Part shown: positions 24,301-35,700 of the stretch, one piece after another | Layout of the letters: every line of letters begins with the position of its first letter | How positions within the stretch are numbered: position 1 is the first letter of the stretch | Assembly (NCBI GenBank): GCA_032358165.1 | Contig: JAALGY010000063.1 | Span: 372,001-436,000 of the forward strand | Direction: 5' to 3' | DNA: 64,000 nucleotides | From: Diplosphaera chodatii | Lineage: Eukaryota > Chlorophyta > Trebouxiophyceae > Prasiolales > Stichococcaceae | Translations under genes and position numbers: made by a program | Notes under the pieces: generated by a model | What the model was told of the DNA's origin: nothing | Databases searched by the model: none | Seen by the model: only the letters and a program-made list of their open reading frames with translations

Positions 24301-27300
24301 CTGATCCAGGGTGGCCGATATGTGGCACAGTTCACCTGGCGCCGGCGTGAATGTACTGCGCGATGAGGCCCTCGGTGGCGATGCGGCCAGCCTTCTTGCC
24401 AGCCTGGGCCAGGCCCTTGACCCGCAGCGCCTCAAGAGCCTGCAGATACGCAGCCAGCCAGATGCTGAGATTCCAGACACCTAGTACTCAGGAGCAGCTG
24501 GCAGCTTCTGGAAATGCATGCCACCATATCTACCACAAGTTGCACTGACCAAGGGACTCGCCACCCGCTGTTCTGACAGACCTTTACACCTCTAAGTTGA
24601 CCGGCGCACCTTGTCAAAATCCCCGCTGGCCTCACTGAGCGCCTTCTTGCAGTCCATCATGCCGGCGCCGCTCTTCTCGCGCAGCTCCTTGACCACCTTG
24701 GCGGACACGCCAGTAGCTGCCTGTGGCTCTCCCCCTGCTGCTGCTGGCTGGGCTGCGGCCACGACCTCCGACTCCTTCACGCCATCAGCCTGCACGTTGT
24801 CCTGCAGGCACAATTCTGTATCTGAGACAGCGCATGCAGGCAGGCGCAGCTTGCATCGGGTGCAGCACCTGCTGCACATTTCTGAGCACAACAGAAAGCC
24901 ACAAGGCAAGAGGATGCATGTCTGTCACAATGGGCCGCCGCCTGCACGCACCTCGCCAGCGGCGTCCAGCTGGCTGGCAGGTGCGCCGTCAGCGGCAGCG
25001 ACCTCCTCCGCCTTCACGCCGTCGGCCTGCACATCGCCGCCCTCACCGCCCGCCGCCAGCTGCTGCTCGCTTGCGCCGCTGCCGCCGGGCTGCAGATCCA
25101 CCTCCTGGGCCGGCTGCTGCGCCGCGGCATCCCCGACCTCGCTGGTCCTCACGCCGTCCGGCTGCACATCACCGCCCTCACCCTCCGCAGCCAGCTGCCG
25201 CTCGCTGGCGCCGCTGCCGCCGGGCTGCGTGTCCACCTCTGGTGCCGGCTCCTCTGAGGCAGCCTCCCCGACCTCGCTGCCCTTCACGCCATCCGGCTGC
25301 ACGTCGCCGCCCTCGCCCTCCGCAGCCAGCTGCCGCTCGCTGGCGCCCGCGCCGCTGTCCTCGTCACGCACGGTGCCGGCTGTGGCCTGCGCGATGCTGG
25401 CGATGGGCTCCGGCACGGCGTTGGCCACCGCCTCCCGTGCGCTGGCTGCGGCGGACCCGACGGCTTGCACCGGGTCCTTGGCTGCCGCTGTCACCGTCTC
25501 GATGGCCGACTCTGCGGCATCCTTTGCGGTGCTTGCTGCGGACTCGACGGCGTGCACCGGGTCCTTGGCTGCCTCGGTGACGGACTCGATTGCTGACTCT
25601 GCTGCCTCCCCTGCTGCGCCCGCAACGGAGTCGACAGCTTGCACCGGGTCCTCGGCCACCTCTGTGACGTGCTCACCGGCTGAGTCTGCTGCCTGCCCTG
25701 CGGAGTCTGCGGCCGACTGAACAGCCTGCACCGGGTCCTTGGCTGCTTCCTTGACCGTCTCACCGGCTGACTCTGCTGCCTGCCCCGCGGTGTCTGCGGC
25801 CGACTGTACAGCCTGCACTGGGTCCTTGGCTGTTTCCTTGACCGTCTCACTGGCTGACTCTGCTGCCTCTGCAGCGCTGCTGGCAAGGCCAGATGCGGCC
25901 TCAGTGGCCGCGTCCGCTGGTGCGTCAGTCTCCGAGTCTGCTGCCGCCTCAGGCTCCTCGTTGCTGGCGTCGTCCACTGGCTCAATGGGGTCTGGCGTGG
26001 GCATGGGCTCTGGCTCTGAATCCGCTTCTGCCGCAGGCGCAGCCTCAGGCTGTTGCTGTGGCGCCTTCTGCTTGCTGGCTGCCTTCTGCTCCTTCTCAGC
26101 TGCCTCCCGCTGGGCGCGCTCTGACTGCGTCACAGAAAGGAATGTGACGTGTCACATGGGGCTCCCACGACTTGCAGATCATGTTGACAGCCCCATGCTC
26201 AATGTTGTGGTGGCAATTTGCAGGGTGCCAGACAATTGAGTATCATCACGCAAGCATACTCAATCGTGCTGCCCTTGATGAGCTTGGCTCACATCTGTCT
26301 CGAAGGTGGCGGTGCTGACGCCGGCGCGCGCCAGGGCAAACTGGAACATGTTGCCGGCGTCGGCGGTGGCCTGCGACATGGTCCCCACGCCGCCCTTGGC
26401 CGCCTCCTCGGCCTCCTCGTCCTCCTTGGACAGCTGCGTCACATCGATCTTGCCGTCCTTCACCAGAGTGACGCGCACCTGCAGCACGCCACTCATGACC
26501 TTGTGACCTCACCGCCCGACAGCTCAGTCGGATTTGACTGTTGCAGATGGACAGGATGCTCCACATTCCGGACAGCTCAAGATGTGATATGCTATATAAC
26601 ATGCACGAAGGCGGGGCACCGGCACAACGAGCCTGAAAACAACACACAGGCGGGTCAGCCAGCCTGCACCCACACAACGCACCTCCAGCTCCTGGCCCTC
26701 GGACAGCAGGGCGCGGGGCTGCAGGTCGGACAGGCCCTCCGGGTTGGCCATCTGGCTGACGTGCAGCAGCGCGGAGGTGCCGTCCTGCAGGTCCAGGAAC
26801 GCGCCGTAGGGCGTCGTCCGCTGCACCTTGGCCTTCACCGTCTCGCCCACCTTGACCTTGGGCGCCGGCTTTTGGGGCCGGCCGCCGCGTCCGCCGCCGC
26901 CGCCACCCCGGCCACCCCCCCGCCCGCCCTCTGCACGGCTGCCGCCTGTGGAAACGCAGCACAACAGGTGCGTCAGCTGTGCTGTCACTCCGAGCCTGCA
27001 GTGTGCCACTGGCCTGCGCTGCTGGTGCAAGCACGAAAGCGGCACCGCATGCACACCTGCGCTGGTGGCGACCTTGCCCTGGCGGCGCGCCCGGCCCCCG
27101 GCATCGCCGCCCTCGGGGTCGAGACCGTCGGCCCCCTCGGCGCGGGCCTTGCGGACCTGGTCCACCGACTGCTTGCTCTTCATGGACAGCGCCACCTTGC
27201 CGTCCGCCACGCTCAGCACGCGCACGTTGACCTTCTCGCCCGGCTTGACCGCATCACTGACATTGTCGGTGTAGTCATCCTGCACGCACAGGCATTGGTT

Positions 27301-28210
27301 AATAGCTGTGAACCTCCATAATGCCTCTTCAACACTCGCATGCATGCGTGAGCTGCTTGCATGACGTCTGACTGCTCGAAGACGGCGTGCTGCGGGCAAG
27401 AAGTGGCATGCTCACCGAGATCTGGGAGATGTGGACCAGGCCGTGCGAGGCGCCGCCAAAATCCACAAAGGCGCCATACGCCTGCACGCTCCTCTGCGTG
27501 CGGAAAGCCAACAACGTGAGCGATGGATGCAGGACTGATCATCGTCGCATGCTGTGAAGCCACGCCTCATGGCTCCATGAGGAACTGCACCACATCCGGC
27601 GGCGCCAGCTTGCAACATAACCACTGCAATGCAGACTTGCATGCAGCACGGAGCATAAGCGGATCGCACGCAACAAGACAGCAGACGCGGCACAAGTTGC
27701 ATACGGTGATCTATGCAGAGGGGCAGAAGCTGATGGGGACACACCACAACGCCTGTGAACTCGGCATCCACCACGATGTCCTCGGGCTTCACAGTGGGCT
27801 CAGGACGGGGGCCCCTGCCGCCACGACCACCCGCTCCTCGGCCGCCACCACGGCCACCGCCTCGGCCGCGCTGGCCGTTGCTGGCTGCGCTGCTGACCTC
27901 AGCCCCTGGCGGCGTGTCGGAACCGGGTGTGGCCTCTGGTGCGTCCACGGTCTCCGTCACATCGACATCCGCCGCTGCCACCCGCAGGCTAAGCTGCCGT
28001 GCATGCTGGCTTCTCCGCTGGAGGCCGAGCTGCCTTGCGGGCTGGGGCCGCGCGTGCCTGCACCACAAGTGCTGACCGGTGTGGCGTGTCGGCCAAGGAT
28101 CAGCATGCGGTCAATCACGCAGCACCCCCAGACACTGCGATTGACGCGTAGTATACCTGATGAGCGGCGGTCTGCAGGCTGCACCGGCCGCAGCGCCCGT
28201 CTGCAGACAT
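21364..28210 (-). CDS. PETs: Plastid EF-Ts polyprotein (S1-S1-linker-EFTs-EFTs)
   Basis: Chloroplast translation elongation factor Ts in the green-lineage polyprotein form, in which S1 RNA-binding domains are fused to two EF-Ts domains. Order from the N-terminus: basic transit-like leader and Gly/Arg-rich stretch (about 28060-27740); S1 domain 1 ([20 protein letters not shown] near 27450); S1 domain 2 ([20 protein letters not shown] near 26790); a long Ala/Glu-rich linker with two repeat families (24952-25845); EF-Ts 1 ([20 protein letters not shown] near 24680, [20 protein letters not shown] near 24170); EF-Ts 2 ([20 protein letters not shown] near 22880, [20 protein letters not shown] near 22380), ending [10 protein letters not shown]...QQTGRA-stop. 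There are well over ten introns. The first exon is not certain: 28210-28157 ([12 protein letters not shown]...) splices in phase, but coding is firm only from about 28060. Confidence 0.85.
24952..25347 (-). repeat. Three 45-residue (135-base) repeats in the EF-Ts polyprotein linker
   Basis: Two complete 45-residue units and a third shorter one, each starting GASE(R/Q)QLAA-GEGGDVQ and continuing into an acidic segment ending QPGGS in the first two. A related remnant ([12 protein letters not shown]) sits in the next exon, just before EF-Ts domain 1. Confidence 0.8.
25411..25845 (-). repeat. Five tandem 29-residue (87-base) repeats in the EF-Ts polyprotein linker
   Basis: Five consecutive 29-residue units, each with a core like [20 protein letters not shown] and ending near E-(T/S/H)-V-(K/T). 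They are Ala-rich with periodic acidic and basic residues, as in long amphipathic or LEA-like helices. The unit keeps the reading frame exactly. Confidence 0.85.
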
Positions 28211-28735
28211 GCAACGGTTGCGTGAGCTGCAGCACACCATGCATGCACCATGCATCTGCCATTGCACTGGACATGCGCACGCACCTGCGGCAGGCAGCCA
28301 ACCATCTGTTGCGCCATGTTGTGTTTTGCTGCGCAGGCAGTCAGGAGGCGCCAACTTATACCAGTTTTTGCCATCATCCGATACAGATCACTGCAGGGCC
28401 GCCCAAGCAATAGGTCGGAAATGCCTGGATTGTTGCCCAACGGGCGTCCCGATGAAGTGGTCTCCTATCAGGTTGGTGCAAAGGCTGGGCAGGGGTGAGG
28501 CACAGAGCCACAGACGCGCAGCACCTTCTCGCCCTAGCATCTTCAGCCGTTCGACGGCTAAGTGGCGCTTGTGGCAGTCCGCTGCGCTGCGCTGTGGACG
28601 CCAGCAAGTTGCATTGCCTGCCAGTCTTCGAGGACTTTCGCAAGGGCAAGTGCGGGCTGGTGCTGCTTTGACACAGCGTGCGTACGCCAGTGGACAGACC
28701 TGCATTGAGGGCCCCAGAGGAGGGCTGCCTGCAAC
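28211..28735. promoter_or_regulatory. Bidirectional promoter region (EF-Ts polyprotein / proteasome alpha)
   Basis: About 525 bases between divergent starts. No clear coding signal; it should drive both genes. The polyprotein first exon may extend into it. Confidence 0.4.
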
Positions 28736-30522
28736 ATGTCGGGCATTGGAACCGGGTAAGCTGATGGATGGCAGCTGATTGCTGGCAAGCAGACAGACAG
28801 GAATTTGGACGTTGCATGCGAAACATGCTGTTGGTGTCTTGGCAGGTATGATCTGTCAGTCTCGACCTTTTCGCCGGACGGCAAGGTCTTTCAGACAGAG
28901 TACGCCCAGAAGGCGGTGGACAATAGCGGGTGCGGAGCACTGCGACTGCCAGCCTCGACATGTTGCACTGCATTGGCACATATCTAATCTGTTGGTTTCA
29001 CTTTAATGTCACTGCAGAACCGCTGTGGGCATAAAATGCAAAGATGGCGTAGTACTGGTACGCCGAACATTTTCAGCATGTGCAGTGAGTGCAGCTGGAA
29101 CAGCTCGTGAAGCCTTGACAGCGCACAGCGCTGATCATCACGCATCATTACGATGCTGCAGGGTGTCGAGAAGACGATCGTGTCAAAGATGCTGGTCGAG
29201 GGATCAAATAGGCGAACCTATGCTGTGGACCGACATGCCGGCATTGTGAGTCGAGCTGCTGCTGGCATTTTCACTTGACAGCTACGGGCTGCAGCAGGTT
29301 CAGGCGCAGTGCGAGAGGTGATTCAACTGCTGTGCCCCCTACAGGCTGTGGCTGGTGTGGCGGCAGACGGGAGGCAGGCAGTGAACAGGAGCATCTCAGA
29401 GGCCCAAAACTATAAGAGGTAACTCCTTGTGATGATCGGCACTGCTGCATGTCTGGCAATCCATGCCGTATGGGGTACCAGTGGATGTCAGAGGCTTTGT
29501 GTATGCGCAGTTTCTACGGAGACTTGATACCCGGGCAGGTGCTAGCTGACCGACTAGCAGCCTTCATCCACGTGTTCACATTGTATTGGTATGTGAGGTG
29601 GGTGTCAGGTCCTCCCTATCCAGCTCTCTCATGGACAGTCCTGTGCTCGGCAGTGGCACCTGTCAAGCATGGGACCCAACTTCACAATAGTCAGGATGTG
29701 TGTCGTCAAGTTACCCGCCGGAGTGCTCCTGCAGACCCATGGGGACAGCACTGCTGCTGGCAGCAGTGGATAAGCAGGGTCCGCAGCTGTACCTCATCGA
29801 GCCATCCGGCACAGGGCTGGTGCGGCGCAGGGCACCCTGCTGCAACGGCAGTGCGACTCCCTTCATGGCAGCTTTGAGTATGACCCCTCCAAATCTCGAA
29901 TGGCTGCCTCACAGCAATGGGCCACGCATTCTGGCATGCAGAGGTACTTTGGCACAGCCGTCGGAAAGGGGCGGCAGGCAGCCAAGACAGAGATTGAGCG
30001 GCTCAAGCTGGGCGAGCTGACGTGTCGCCAGGGCGTCATGGAGGTTGCGAAGATGTGAGTGAGGACTGACACATGGCACGCATCCTGCACAACTGCAGAT
30101 TGTGCATGCATGGAGATGAGTCACTTGGGTGTCAGTGTTGCTGCACTCATCACATCCCATCAACTACCGGAAGCGCAGCAGACACAGCAACAGCGCCAAT
30201 TCACAGTTGGTGTGTGGCTCTGCAGCCTGCACAGCGTCCATGATGAGGAGAAGCCATTCGAGCTGGAGCTCAGCTGGGTGTGCGAGGAGAGCAACAATGA
30301 GTTCAGCCGTGTGCCCGCCGACCTGGTCAAGGAGGCCACTGATGCCGCCAAGGCCGCGCTTGCTGACTCCGACATGTGCGCACCCTGTGAATGTGATTGC
30401 CTATTCCCGCATCCTATAGGAGTTGCCTTGCTCGACTATCGCCAAGTTACAGGTGGTCGAGCTCCACTCCTTGTACCTGATTCCAACGACCTTCGCATGC
30501 CTTCTGCTGCAGGGAAGATTGA
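28736..30522 (+). CDS. PAG1: 20S proteasome alpha subunit (PSMA3/PAG1 type)
   Basis: Alpha-ring subunit of the 20S proteasome core. Exon 1 (28736-28755, MSGIGTG) joins exon 2 in phase to give the alpha-subunit signature [20 protein letters not shown], in which Tyr-Asp-x-x-x-(S/T)-x-F-S-P identifies alpha subunits. Later segments are [92 protein letters not shown] and [15 protein letters not shown]. The last exon (from 30513) supplies only ED-stop after DSDM, an acidic tail typical of this subunit. The YDLSxSTFSPDG start and acidic C-terminus fit the alpha-3/G class rather than other alphas. There are about eight exons. Confidence 0.9.
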
Positions 30523-31016
30523 GACGTCAGCTCAAGTCGTACTGGCGTTGCGGTGTTGGCAAAGCAGACATACGGTTGACACCTGCCGCGGTGATGATGC
30601 ACTTTACACATGCGGAAAAGAGGCCAAACTTGTGGCAGCTGCAGCGCCTTGGCATCCGAGGTGGCTTCACTTACGCACAAAACCTTCCAGCCTTGAGTAG
30701 GCCCAGAGGCTTCGGCCTGCAGTCCGCAGCATGAGCATCCTGTAACTTGAGGAGGGTACCGATCATCGCCTGTTAGCAGCTTCCGACCACCAGCCAAACC
30801 ACGTCCCACATCTGCACCGGCACTGCGATTGCTGCAATGCACACATGTCTTCACATTTGACCAACACCGTGGTGCCGGTGCAAAAGAGCTGCAAGGAGTG
30901 GCTTGCCCACGGTCACGGTCGCCATGCCGTGATCTGAGTGACTGATGTTGTTCATTCCTATCGGCTCTGCGCCTTGTGGTCGCACATCGGGTTTGGTACA
31001 CATCTAGCGTCATTGC
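30523..31016. promoter_or_regulatory. Intergenic: proteasome 3' UTR and LYR/dehydrogenase promoter
   Basis: About 490 bases between same-strand genes. It contains the TGTAA at 30741; no further gene seen. Confidence 0.4.
30741..30745 (+). terminator. TGTAA poly(A) signal of the proteasome gene
   Basis: First TGTAA downstream of the proteasome alpha stop, about 220 bases after it. Confidence 0.5.
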
Positions 31017-31028
31017 ATGTCATGCGTG

Positions 31029-31538
31029 ATGGCAGCTCAGCATATTAATGTAGCAAGGCTGTATAGGGACATTCTAAAAGCGGCGACGCGGTTCCCAAGC
31101 GTCAAGCGGTCCGCCATCATCCGGGACATCAAGAAGGAGTTTCACGACAACAAGGCGCGCATGTGCTGAGCACGCTCTCACATGTTGTCGCAACAGCATT
31201 CCTCATCTTATATGCATGGCATGGCATTGTTGGCTTGATGCACTGCGCAGTAGCACATGTGCAGACCTGCTGCTCTGCAGTTGCAGGGACTGACCGATAC
31301 CGAAGAGATACTGAAGGCCCGGAAAGTAGCGCTCGACGGGTTGATACAGCTTGAGGATTTCGCTGGCATGGGTGAGGCTAACCGAGGCGACGATGCAGCA
31401 GCTTGCAAGGCCTGGTCGTCAGTTTGTGACAGGAAGCACATCATTCCTGCCGCAATTGCCCCAGTCAGGGTACCCCTGATGCTTGCAGACCGTAAGTCGA
31501 CGGACTGGCAGGTCAAGCTGCGGGGCGCATGCCCATAA
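31029..31538 (+). CDS. LYR-motif (Complex1_LYR) protein
   Basis: Small LYR protein of about 86 residues. LYR proteins are matrix factors that bind acyl carrier protein and assist Fe-S or respiratory-complex assembly. Exons 31029-31154, 31287-31371 and 31489-31538 join in phase. The L-Y-R triplet is in NVARLYRDILKAATRFPSVK, followed by IIRDIKKEFHDNK, a second helix LTDTEEILKARKVALDGLIQ, and a short DWQVKL-type end. An in-frame upstream ATG at 31017 would add four residues. Intron 1 (31155-31286) appears to start with GC. The stop lies 41 bases before the next gene's ATG, with no TGTAA between. Which LYR subfamily it belongs to cannot be told. Confidence 0.75.
31155..31286 (+). other. Apparent GC-AG intron in the LYR gene
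   Basis: The exon ends AAG at 31154 and the intron starts GCGCGC; the next exon GLTDTEEI resumes in phase 0. Reading through stops within a few codons, and the first downstream GT (31162) gives the wrong phase. Confidence 0.5.
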
Positions 31539-31579
31539 GCGGGGGCACAGATTGCCGCTGCCCTGAGCTGCGGCGTTAC

Positions 31580-33434
31580 ATGGCTGTCAGGGGTGCCGGC
31601 GGGAAGGCCCTGAACAGATGCAAGGTCAACTTTCGGTCTCCTCACTTCCAAGCCAGCCTGTATACATCTGTTCATGGACCATGAGACTGCCTCAAAGGCA
31701 AACTGTGCATCTGTTTGTTGCAGGTGCTGTTCTGCACCCGCCGCCACTTCCCATACGGGTTCCACTTTACCAGGGAGGCGCTACAGGATGACACAGGGAT
31801 CGAGGTGTGCCCGGTTCCCGCTGCGCTTGCAACTGTCACATCAGCCGTGCCAGCATGGCGAAGTCCTACAGGTTGAAGTAAGGCCCAGAGCTGGACACCG
31901 TCGTCTTGTAACATGCAGGTTGTGGCCTGCCATGACGATGAGGTGGCGCAGCACATCGGTGATGCACACATAGCGGTGCCCTTCATGGCCAAACTGGACG
32001 AGGCTGTACTGTCGGTGGCGCACCAGTTGCGCATGGTGATACAGTATGGCGTTGGGGTGGAGGGCATCGACATTGCTGCGGTGCGGTACAGCGTAGTATC
32101 CAAGTCTGAGCAGGCCACATTGGCGCTCCGCTGATGCTGGTCATGTGAGCGTGCACAAACAGATTCTGGCGGAACCTTCACGATTACATGTGACTCTGGG
32201 AGCTCACCAGGCAGCAGCAGTAGCATGTGCTGCTTCATAGTTCAACATTGCACGCAGGCCACACGACGCGGGATTTGGGTTTCCAACATCCCTAGTGCTG
32301 GCATTGGCAACGCACTGTCATGCGCTGAGCACATCATCTACCTCACCCTCGCACTCCTGCGAAGGTACAGCCTGCTGCATGCTCACCCATGTGGGGCTTC
32401 TGCGGGCAAGGCAACGTTTGTTGACCTTGTTGTCGCATGGCTGAGGAGTTGCTGTGTGTGCCCTGTAGTGCGCCTCAGATGGCCGACTCAGTGGCAGCCC
32501 GCCAGCTGGGCCAGCCTCTGGGCCAGACCCTGGCTGGCAAGCGTGTGCTGGTATTTGGCTTGGGCAGCATTGGCCGAGAGCTGCTACCACGGTAATACCA
32601 GTGTGCAGATCTCATAGCCTGCAATGTGTGCCGGCCACCAGGCCGCCTCCCCTGGCAGCAGTGATGCCTTCAGCTGAATACACAGCAGCCTTGGGCCTGC
32701 GTTTTTCCTTCTAACACGAGCATACAGATGCCTGACCATGTGCACCACTGTGCAGGCTGAAGCCCTTCGATGCGCACGTCACGGTGGTGCGAGCGCGGGC
32801 CGCGCCGCCAGATGCAGACGCGGATGCTGACGGGCGTCACATCGATGAGTACGGCGCCGGGGTGGACGACCTGCACCGCTTGCTGCCGTCCGCAGACATC
32901 GTGGTGCTTACATGTACGCAGAATGAAGCCACTCGTGGCATCGTGGGCCACGAGTTCCTGCGCCGTTGCAAGCCCGGAGTGCGCATCATCAACATCGCGC
33001 GGGGCGGTCTCCTGGACTACGAAGCCGTCCGCAAGGTCGGCCCCCAACCTGCATGGCTCTGGTGTGCCTCTTCCAGACGAGCTCGCTGAGCTGACTTGGG
33101 ACCGGGCACCGATGTTGACATGGTCGCGGCCCCACTATACATGGTCGAGGTGAGACCGTGCGATGCTCCGCAGGGGCTGGACGATGGCACGATTGGCGGC
33201 CTGGGGCTTGATGTGACGTGGCAAGAACCCCTGGACCCCGATGACCCAGTGTTTCAGCACCCCAATGTGGTACTCACTCCGCATGTGGCTGGCGTTACCG
33301 AGTTGTCGTACAGAAATATGTCCGAGCGGCTGGCAGCGGAAATCCGGAGGGTGAAGCAGGGGCAGCAACCCAGCGTAGTGATCGTGCCACCCCACCAAGG
33401 GGTGGCATCCCACCGGAGACCAGCCAGTGCATAG
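31580..33434 (+). CDS. D-isomer-specific 2-hydroxyacid dehydrogenase
   Basis: NAD(P)-dependent 2-hydroxyacid dehydrogenase, resembling the plant protein of the At1g72190 type. Seven exons fit in phase: 31580-31624, 31724-31804, 31919-32080, 32258-32364, 32469-32591, 32756-33035 and 33174-33434, giving about 352 residues. Seen: the start segment VLFCTRRHFPYGFHFTREAL, IQYGVGVEGIDIAA, the dinucleotide-binding loop VLVFGLGSIGRELL (GxGxxG), ADIVVLTCTQNEATRGIVG, the substrate-loop block RIINIARGGLLDYEA with its catalytic-type Arg, and PNVVLTPHVAGVTELSYRNM with the catalytic His. The exact substrate (glyoxylate, hydroxypyruvate, D-lactate or other) cannot be told. The start ATG was chosen because exon 1 splices in phase; it lies just after the LYR stop. 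Confidence 0.88.
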
Positions 33435-33567
33435 CAATACATTTGGTCTGAAATTAGTGTGTTGAGCATTGCTCGAGTCATGTGCCCATGTTAGATGGCC
33501 ACCCAGATGGTCGTTGACGATGCTCCAGTGCAGCCTTGGTGGTTATTGTCTCTGTTTCAAATGATAT

Positions 33568-33572
33568 TGTAA
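33568..33572 (+). terminator. TGTAA poly(A) signal of the dehydrogenase gene
   Basis: TGTAA 134 bases after the dehydrogenase stop; it would also serve a joint LYR/dehydrogenase transcript. Confidence 0.55.
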
Positions 33573-33623
33573 TGGTTACGCTGATGGTTGCAACCAAACA
33601 TTGCTTGCCGGTCGCTAAAGCCC

Positions 33624-34732
33624 TCATAAATGCTTCTTGCTTGTTGCGGTGTACTGCTGCAGCTTCTTGCGCACATCTTGCCGGAAGGCGGTGTCAAGAA
33701 GGAGGCCCTCGCCATCGAAGTAGTTGGTGACACTGTTGCTGAGCTCTGCCACCATCCTGCACCGCAACATTTATCGCGAGAATGAGTATTGCTGCACGCT
33801 CGCATGACCCGGTAGTCCATGCCACAGGCCGCGCAGCTCTCCACATGTCGACTCAACAAGGTCAGCGTCCTGCCTGGGTTTGCTGGTAAGACTGGCACGG
33901 CTCTGGAACTGCAGGGTGTACATCTCCTGGTACTTGGGCATCAGCGATGCCAAGCTCAGGATCGATCCTTGTTGTTGCCCCTGTGCAGACATTGTGACGT
34001 TGCTGGTGTAAGTATACGCATAAGCCCAGGCAGCCCCAGTGTGCGCCAGCAAAGGCAGTTGTGGCAGTGGTTCACAGACGCATCCCCCTGCTGCATGAGA
34101 CGACTTTACCGGCGTTCTGCGCACGAACAGGAAGGAGTCGCGCTCCACGAGCCAGCTGAGGGCGTTCAGGGCGGCGGTGCACACCAGGTAGCATGCCAGG
34201 CACAGCACCAGCACGTGCCAGTTGTGCGGGTACTTCTTCGGGTAGAACTGTGCCAGCAGCGCCCAGCAGCACCTGCGCAAACCATCAAGGACCTGCACAT
34301 CTGGAACAGGGCTGTTACGGTGAGGTCGTCCTCGACATGTCGTGAACGCCACCCACTGGACCCACCAGCAGAACACCAGACAGCAAGTAGCAGCAATAGG
34401 AGGCCTGCTCACGTGAGGACGCCCAGCCCTATTTTGAGGTTGCTGACAGTGTAGTCCTCCCGGTTGCCTGATTGCAGCACCTCCTGCAGGAGCACAGCGG
34501 CGGCGCCCTCCTACAGTCGAGTCCTTGTGCCGACCAGCATTTGCTGTACTCTGAAACAAGCCGACCACATGTGGCCCACCTGACCGGCGATGTCGTCCAG
34601 CAACCGTTTGATGGCTGCGCCATCTCCAAGGTCGACGCGATGCTGCTGCACTGCAACCTGCTGCTGCCCTGCACTGCTGTCAAGTGGGTCGCTGGCAGGC
34701 TGCAAAACGGCTGGCTTGACTGTGCGCCCCAT
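33624..34732 (-). CDS. SPCS2: Signal peptidase complex subunit 2 (SPC25)
   Basis: ER membrane subunit of the signal peptidase complex, which removes signal peptides. The start is ATG at 34732 (MGRTVKPAVLQP...), first donor after LLDDIAGQ (near 34583). Next come VLQSGNREDYTVSNLKIGLG (near 34440), QFYPKKYPHNWHVL with the two membrane segments LVLCLACYLVCTAALNALSW, the FLFVRR turn, and YQEMYTLQFQSRASLTSKPR. The end is NSVTNYFDGEGLLLDTAF...ATSKKHL-stop at 33624. Lysine-rich end, two central helices and the YxxMYTL block match the SPC25 family. Five or six exons. Its 3' end faces the dehydrogenase 3' end at 190 bases. Confidence 0.8.
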
Positions 34733-35187
34733 ATGACACACAAGGTCACAACCTGATTGCAAGAATGGACTGATCTTGAGCGTGATCAACAGGCTGGCGC
34801 GGTGATGTCTGGGCTGATGTGCCAGCGTGATCGCAAGCGGCAGCGTCGCGTCAGTGATGCCACTTGGCCTGAATGTAAGGCAGATTGAAACTGTATGATT
34901 TTGTCAGCGCATCTGTCCCTGCTTGCTACCATCTCCTCGTCTGCGCAGCATGTACCCCTGGCCACAAGGGTCAAGGCACAGCATGATTACTCACCATCCT
35001 CAACCCCTGATGCAGAGCAGCAGCACTACGTTGACTGCCAGAGTAGAGTTCTGTAAAAGCTTTCGAGCAGCAGAGCTTGCATGGCTCCTGCCAGTCGTGA
35101 GCCTGCCCCTTTTGTTACAGCACATGCAAGACGGGCCACAACGGTGCTGCGCGTCAGAATTACACACTGAAGCGCTGCGCAACCCTC
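34733..35187. promoter_or_regulatory. Divergent promoter region
   Basis: 455 bases between the SPC25 start (-) and the small helical gene (+). Nothing specific seen. Confidence 0.3.
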
Positions 35188-35700
35188 ATGATGAACTCTG
35201 GTGGCCCTAGCAGCGGTCACAGGGAGGTTGACCAGCTGACTGCTAGCTGGGCAAAGGTAGGATGTCACCTCACATGAAGTGTCATAGTGCAGCTGCAATG
35301 CGCATTTTACGGAGTCACACGCTGCTATGCAAGTTTCGAGATGGTGTACTCTAGTGACAACGTAGATTGAGGAACTGGTTGATGGATTGCGAGACTTGAT
35401 GCCGGGCATCATGGCAGGCAATGGCTCTAAATATGAGTACGCCGCATCTACAATTGCAATGCGTAAGTGTAGTTTCCCTCTTTCCATGATCATGTATGCG
35501 TGCCCTATGTGTAGTATGGGCATTTTCCGGCTGTTCAGCTCTGAGTCCAAGGAGGGCTCCATGCAGGCCTGTTCCAGATCCAAGAGCATGCAAAGCTGGC
35601 GGGACAACTATCAAGCAGCATCCAGAGCCGGCGGCAGGCGGCGCTAACGCCACCCCAGCTGCAGCACGGGCAGCAGCAGATGAGCAATGCAGGCCCTTGA
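35188..35700 (+). CDS. Small helical protein of unknown function
   Basis: Three exons, 35188-35256, 35366-35462 and 35567-35700, join in phase to give about 99 residues. The donors (GTAGGA, GTAAGT) are good. Sequence features: a polar start MMNSGGPSSGHREVDQL, a helix SWAKIEELVDGLRDLMPGIM, a second helix with LFQIQEHAKLAGQLSSSIQS, and a Gln-rich tail ending QQQMSNAGP-stop. Size, heptad-like helices and Gln-rich tail are like small coiled-coil Mediator or adaptor subunits, but I do not recognise the family and name none. A second ATG is at 35191. Confidence 0.5.

Noticed and set aside
24611..25720. Long Ser/Ala/Thr/Pro-rich open frame on the plus strand (about 370 codons).
   Set aside because: Antisense shadow of the repeat linker of the EF-Ts polyprotein; its apparent repeats mirror the real ones.
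26218..27321. Plus-strand open frame of about 370 codons.
   Set aside because: Overlaps the S1-domain exons of the polyprotein on the minus strand, which carry clear S1 motifs.
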